From the NCBI GenBank assembly GCA_947561585.1, contig CANNZV010001843.1, positions 62,001-126,000 of the forward strand: DNA of 64,000 nt, given 5' to 3'. Both the position numbers and the translations under genes were made by a program. The stretch's first letter is position 1; every line of letters begins with the position of its first letter. Positions 59,226 to 64,000 of the stretch are shown here, piece by piece. The notes under the pieces are model-generated. The model saw nothing but the letters and a program-made list of their open reading frames with translations. It was not told the origin of the DNA and did no database searches. The stretch comes from Caprella mutica (Eukaryota > Arthropoda > Malacostraca > Amphipoda > Caprellidae).

Positions 59226-61125
59226 ATTCTCCCGAATGTCTTAGAGATTTCAATTGAAATTCACTCTCACACACTGGATTTTAATTATTGAATGATAATA
59301 AATCTGAAGAGGTTGAAGTAAATGATCACATTAGTTTATTTAATTAATGGGTTACAAATTACTTATTAGTAAAATGTAATTGAATGATTCTTTAACACAG
59401 ATGAATTTTTATTTAGATGTGTTATGGAAGGTTAGTATAATTAGTAATAAATAAAAAGGTTACTAAAGTGTAATATAAGAAATAATTTATTACTTCAATT
59501 AAAATGCGATGAATTTAATATTTTTATTAAATCTTAATTGTCACGTTACTAAAAATGAAATTATATGAATTATATTGAACACATCACTAAAATATAAAAA
59601 ATATTTATAATATATACACATATTTCTTGATGTTTTCCATTAAAATTTAATTCGAAATGTGCAACAACTTTTATTACAATTAAACACATATGTTATATTA
59701 TTTATTTGATGCCGAAAACCTGTGTACAATATCAAGGAGTACAACCAGAATTAAATAGCCAGGTTAATTGGCTAGACTTATGATTGTTCAATTAACATCA
59801 ATAATGTGGTTGTAAGACGGGTATTTGAACTCTAATGTTAAGAATTATGATACCTGGTTTTTAGAACAATAATCACAGAATCAGTTAATTAAATACAAAC
59901 TGATATTTATGTATACAAATATTGAAAAATAAATAAATAATTGTCCACTTTGAAAAATGAAAGTTTTGAATACATGTACTGTAGATTTTTTAGAAAGTTT
60001 GTTTTTTCCTGAATCACAAGTTTAGCAGACACCCAAAAGTGACCACTGAGCAGGCAGTGAGAGGCACCTGAAATGTTATCTCGACCACGGCACTACGACA
60101 ACTAACTCTACTACACCACAACACGGTGCTCTGCTCTGAAAACGCCCATCAAAAACAAACTGGCTACCTCGATTGGAGAGCTTTTAAGTTAGCGATATAA
60201 GAAATTACTCGCAATACCCACTTTGAATTCACGTTAAAGGGAAATTTGGTCATTACTTACTATTGTCCCAAAGTGGATTCTACGACAATCTCTGTTATTC
60301 GCCACAAACTTGGAAAGTTAAAAAGATGCCCAAAAAAGGAGGGTGGAGTCGCATATGGCTGTGTAGGAGCAAGTGAAGACCCGCCTAAGCTTCGTGCAGA
60401 GTCCAGCCCTGTTGAGAATTAACGCGAACCTCTGCCTCTACGAACGCCCTTAGTAAATTTCCCCGCCGCGACGCCCATATAGTACTCAATTTACTAATTT
60501 CTCATCGCAGAGCTTCGAGAGGGTCGCCATTAGGTTCAAATTGCCTCACGAACTTCCTAAATTATGTTTGGGACACCTAGGTACACCACGTGGCGGACTG
60601 GAGGAGCAATTAGCCAGTGTGTGTGAATCCGGGGCTTGAAGTTTTCTCTTGAGGGAGGGAGGTAAATAACATTACTTTAAGGATTAAGTTCACTGCCTTA
60701 TATAGTATTCTGTATTTCAGGGTGGAATAGCTAGCTAGGTACTACGGGTGAAACTGACGCATTGTTTATGACGTGATTAGCATCTTCAATTTACTGACTG
60801 TCATGATTCACTTTGATACACAATAAACTGGTTAACCTTAAATGGAATAATAAATCCCATTTACGATCTTTATTTCTTATAAATTAGAGTGTGAGATACA
60901 ATTCCCATCTAATTTATTACTATTCTGTATCGTTATCCAGCAACTTTTACTACATGGACGTTTTATCATGTGAATAAAATTTTGAATTAATGTTGATGAC
61001 AAGATTTGTACTATAAACAAATATGGAATTAAGAGTAAATAAGACTGTTTCAACTGTAGTACTATAAGATATAGCCAATGTACTGCTATAATGATCTGCT
61101 ATAGTATAGGTTTATCACTTCTATT
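59226..61125. other. Upstream flank of the delilah-like gene
   Basis: AT-rich except for about 60010-60660, where CpG-containing GC-richer sequence (for example CCCCGCCGCGACGCCCATAT) could be a promoter or enhancer. No coding sequence recognised. Confidence 0.4.
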
Positions 61126-61370
61126 GACCATCGTGAAAGAGGTCGGTCACACTCTCACTGGGCGTCCATGCGTCCACATTCCAAGCCCTTGTATTCATAG
61201 TTTGCCAGTCAGTGCAGAGACCATTTCCGATCTGTCCTGCCGTTTCTAGTACGCCTCATAGCGTACGGCAAGGGCGCCTGTGAACCTCTTGTGAAATACC
61301 CATCTCATGTTGGTGGGGAGTGGGTATTTGTTCACAGTGATCAACTGGAGCCACAATAAAAACATTCCAG
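61126..61370. other. GC-rich island with a structured hairpin
   Basis: A sharply GC-richer block in AT-rich DNA. At 61278-61337, CTGTGAAC pairs with GTTCACAG and, after an internal bulge, AAATACCCA pairs with TGGGTATTT around a GGTGG-containing loop. No coding frame recognised. It could be a conserved element, an unannotated exon or a non-coding RNA. Confidence 0.4.
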
Positions 61371-64000
61371 ACGACTTTGTACATAGAATATATTAATAAA
61401 AATATTGGTAGGGTGATAATTAATTCACGAATCACTGATTAAAATTAGACTATAGCGTTTTGTACTTATTTTTTTATCGTATCAGGATTTCCGCCTTTGA
61501 ATATTATTATTATTACTATTAAGGATAAATTAAACTTCAATTAAAAATGGAATAGATTAGTATGATAAATAAAGGGCCAATGTGTCTATAAATATATGAG
61601 CACAATTTACTACCTTCTTACTTTTCACTACCCATACTATTTACAATAACTCCCTTACCGGAAACTATTCAGTTATTTCTTAGAGTAATAAATCATTCAT
61701 TACCTTACTCACTGTCTTCTCTTAACGAATTCTCTAGAAGTCTGACCGGAAATTTGATGCCTGTTAACGAAAAAGAGAGATGCATTCGTCATCACTGGCA
61801 GAAGGTGGAGGTCATTCCTAACGAAAATGGTTGCTTTGAATATTTTAATAAATATGATAAATTATTATATCCTTCCCCTGCTAATACTTCTACATTTGTT
61901 TAAATAACTATTACAATCATTAGTTAGTTCTGTTATATGAAGATATTCCTTTATTAATCTCGAAAAAATATATTAATACAGTTAATAATAAACCTCATCA
62001 GATATTAAACAGCTTTTTCTACAATATTAAAGATATCACAAAATCTAAACTCCGCCATTAACATGGTTAGTTTATAAAGCAAAATAAATGACATCTGCCG
62101 AAATTAAGTGATTAGCAGAATTAGATATATTAAGTTTCAATGAACATTAGGAAAATTAGAGGTATTATGTTCCAATGACCATTTCTTCCAATTCACAACC
62201 ATATATGGTTTACAATTTGTCTTTGGTGATTCTATGGCTCTATGTCCATATGACTAAGATTCATTCAGTGACTCATGACTCTTATTATTGTTATTACAAG
62301 CTAGGAAGTGGGAATCTTTCACTTATTCTTATAATTCGTATTTATTATCTTAACCTTATAACTTTGAAATAATTAGACAAATCGGGACAAATACCTAGAA
62401 TTTAAAGAGTTATTATATCAATTGATAATCCTAATAAATTACTTTCGGCAATTTATTTAACTATTTACTATCATGAAGTGAATGAGCTTTATAGGTCCTA
62501 AATATGTTTTTTTACAAGTTTTCTACAACACCATATGATCATATCGATGCTATAGAAGCTGGTATCGCAATTGATAATCAAACTACACTTCATTCAGATG
62601 AAAGATTATTGTTCATCCTCTGTAGTTCTTTGGAAGTGATTCTTCGAGACTAATCTATTCAATTACTCCATATAATGTGATTCAAAGCAGGTCTCCTCTA
62701 GCGTCAAATAGTGTGATAGATACCTAGGTAGATTTGGTCGAGACAGTGGGCGTAATTGAAAAATTACAGTCTGTACCTAATGCTATTAGCCAATAAAGAC
62801 CAGAGTTTATGAGGGGGTATTGGTGATTATGGCTCTTAATGACCTGGAAATTGAAGTATTTTGCTAGTGTAGTTGCTGGAGTATTTATGAACGTTTTAGG
62901 AACACACCCAATGAGTGACTAAGTTGCTCAGGTACATGTACCTACAAGCTTACTGTACAAATTCAGAGGAGTTGAAGAGTATCACAAATAGGATGGAAAT
63001 TATGATTTGTCAGGATGTATTTCATTTTCTCTCATCGGACATGAATTTCGTGCTTGAAGCGTTCGTATCACACGTAAGCGATGATGATACCATCAACCTA
63101 GACTGATTATTGGGACACATTACCTATACTAAGAATTCCTGCTGATCTTCTCACGAAAAGTTCATGAGAATAGCCATAAATAACACCAATTGATTTCTAA
63201 ATGCAGTGATTTGGTCACCATTTCTCATATGCTCAGCGATGGAGACAAACTATGAGACCCACTTCTTCCTATCCTTCCACTCAGCTCTTACGAGTATAAC
63301 GAAGAGGGCAGAGGAAAGGGAGAAGTCCTTGTGAATGATTTATCTCGAGTTGATTCACGAACTGGAAACCCTATATCTCAAACAAGAATATTTGCTGAGT
63401 GGATTGAAACTAAGAGTCCTGTTGCGATGACTCGATAGATTAGGGCACGCGATGTGAAGAACTTTAATAATACTGACGAGACTTGAATATTATTATAGGG
63501 CAGCCTATATATATAACTGTAGTTCCATAAACTTTGATGTGGAACTGCAATGAACAATGTATCCCCATATCTATAACATTATTCATGAAATTCAAAGTAA
63601 TACATACAATTACGTAATCTATGTTTACCGCTATCAACAACTTCATCAGAATACAGAGTAAATTTTAAAATACAAGTTTCTTTTGTATGCCAAGCAATAA
63701 AGACTATTATTAGATTATAAACACTATAATAGATGAATTTTATTGATGTTATCGCAATTAAAGGCAACTTATTCTCAATATGTGACTGTTACTTCTAAAT
63801 AATCGATACACATATAACAGACTATTGAGAATTAATTTTCGATTTATTCTCAACTTACCAAACTGGATTTTTATGATAAAACCATAAGGCAATTACAGTC
63901 TGCCTGTTTAGAACGCTCTATCGCTAAATAAACAAATTCTAAAGATTGCATAAATTGCTGAAGTTCTCATTTGGTGAGTATCTATTTAACGACTAATTAT
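61371..64000. other. AT-rich, gene-free to the window edge
   Basis: Only short frames without recognisable features. No repeat family identified. Confidence 0.4.

Overview
The window is AT-rich eukaryotic DNA with spliced genes, GT-AG introns, metazoan protein families and many short non-autonomous DNA transposons. It is most likely an insect. A delilah-type bHLH gene and a short Death+SEFIR adapter gene fit an insect, and the repeat style resembles a hemipteran (a planthopper is my guess; species not proven). No bacterial-type features, CRISPR arrays, rRNA or convincing tRNA genes were seen.

Three coding loci can be supported, all on the minus strand. (1) 10891-11720 is the first coding exon (276 codons plus 2 nt) of an unrecognised Ser/Thr/Pro-rich protein. 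It ends at a clean splice donor, and the rest of the gene must lie further left. (2) 16533-21981 is a complete seven-exon gene for a 356-residue adapter with an N-terminal Death domain and a C-terminal SEFIR/TIR-like domain, similar to adapter protein CIKS (Act1/TRAF3IP2). All splice phases agree. (3) 55822-57480 is a single coding exon for a 552-residue bHLH transcription factor of the Delilah type, with a spliced 5' UTR.

The rest is non-coding and rich in repeats. Tandem arrays: 44-bp unit (3211-5091, with a 12-monomer higher-order repeat), GGTT tract (6803-6930), 45-bp unit that stays open on both strands (7530-9315), 52-bp (12121-13470), about 40-bp with CCAAT and CRE-like motifs (33935-34250), 26-bp (about 36340-36530), about 100-bp (40816-41200), TACCTA-rich (44465-44722), 20-bp (46219-46796), 35-bp (49709-50063) and 26-bp (52254-53215).

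At least five kinds of non-autonomous DNA transposon are delimited by inverted repeats, most with target-site duplications. They are: two hAT-like MITE families sharing CCAGTCTG ends with 8-bp duplications, some nested (22.3-26.4 kb); a third hAT-like MITE inside a foldback (5.5-6.2 kb) with a relative at 32.35 kb; a 1053-bp hAT-like element (30042-31094); a 1413-bp Harbinger-like element inside a CIKS-like intron (19005-20417); and a mariner-like MITE full of GAGTC motifs (53546-53801). A further MITE family beginning AGGGTAAGTTACGAATTAT recurs about 13 times across the window.

The 22-55 kb interval has no recognisable protein gene, and the delilah-like gene sits beside it. This suits a developmental regulator with large flanks, but no enhancer can be proved from sequence alone.
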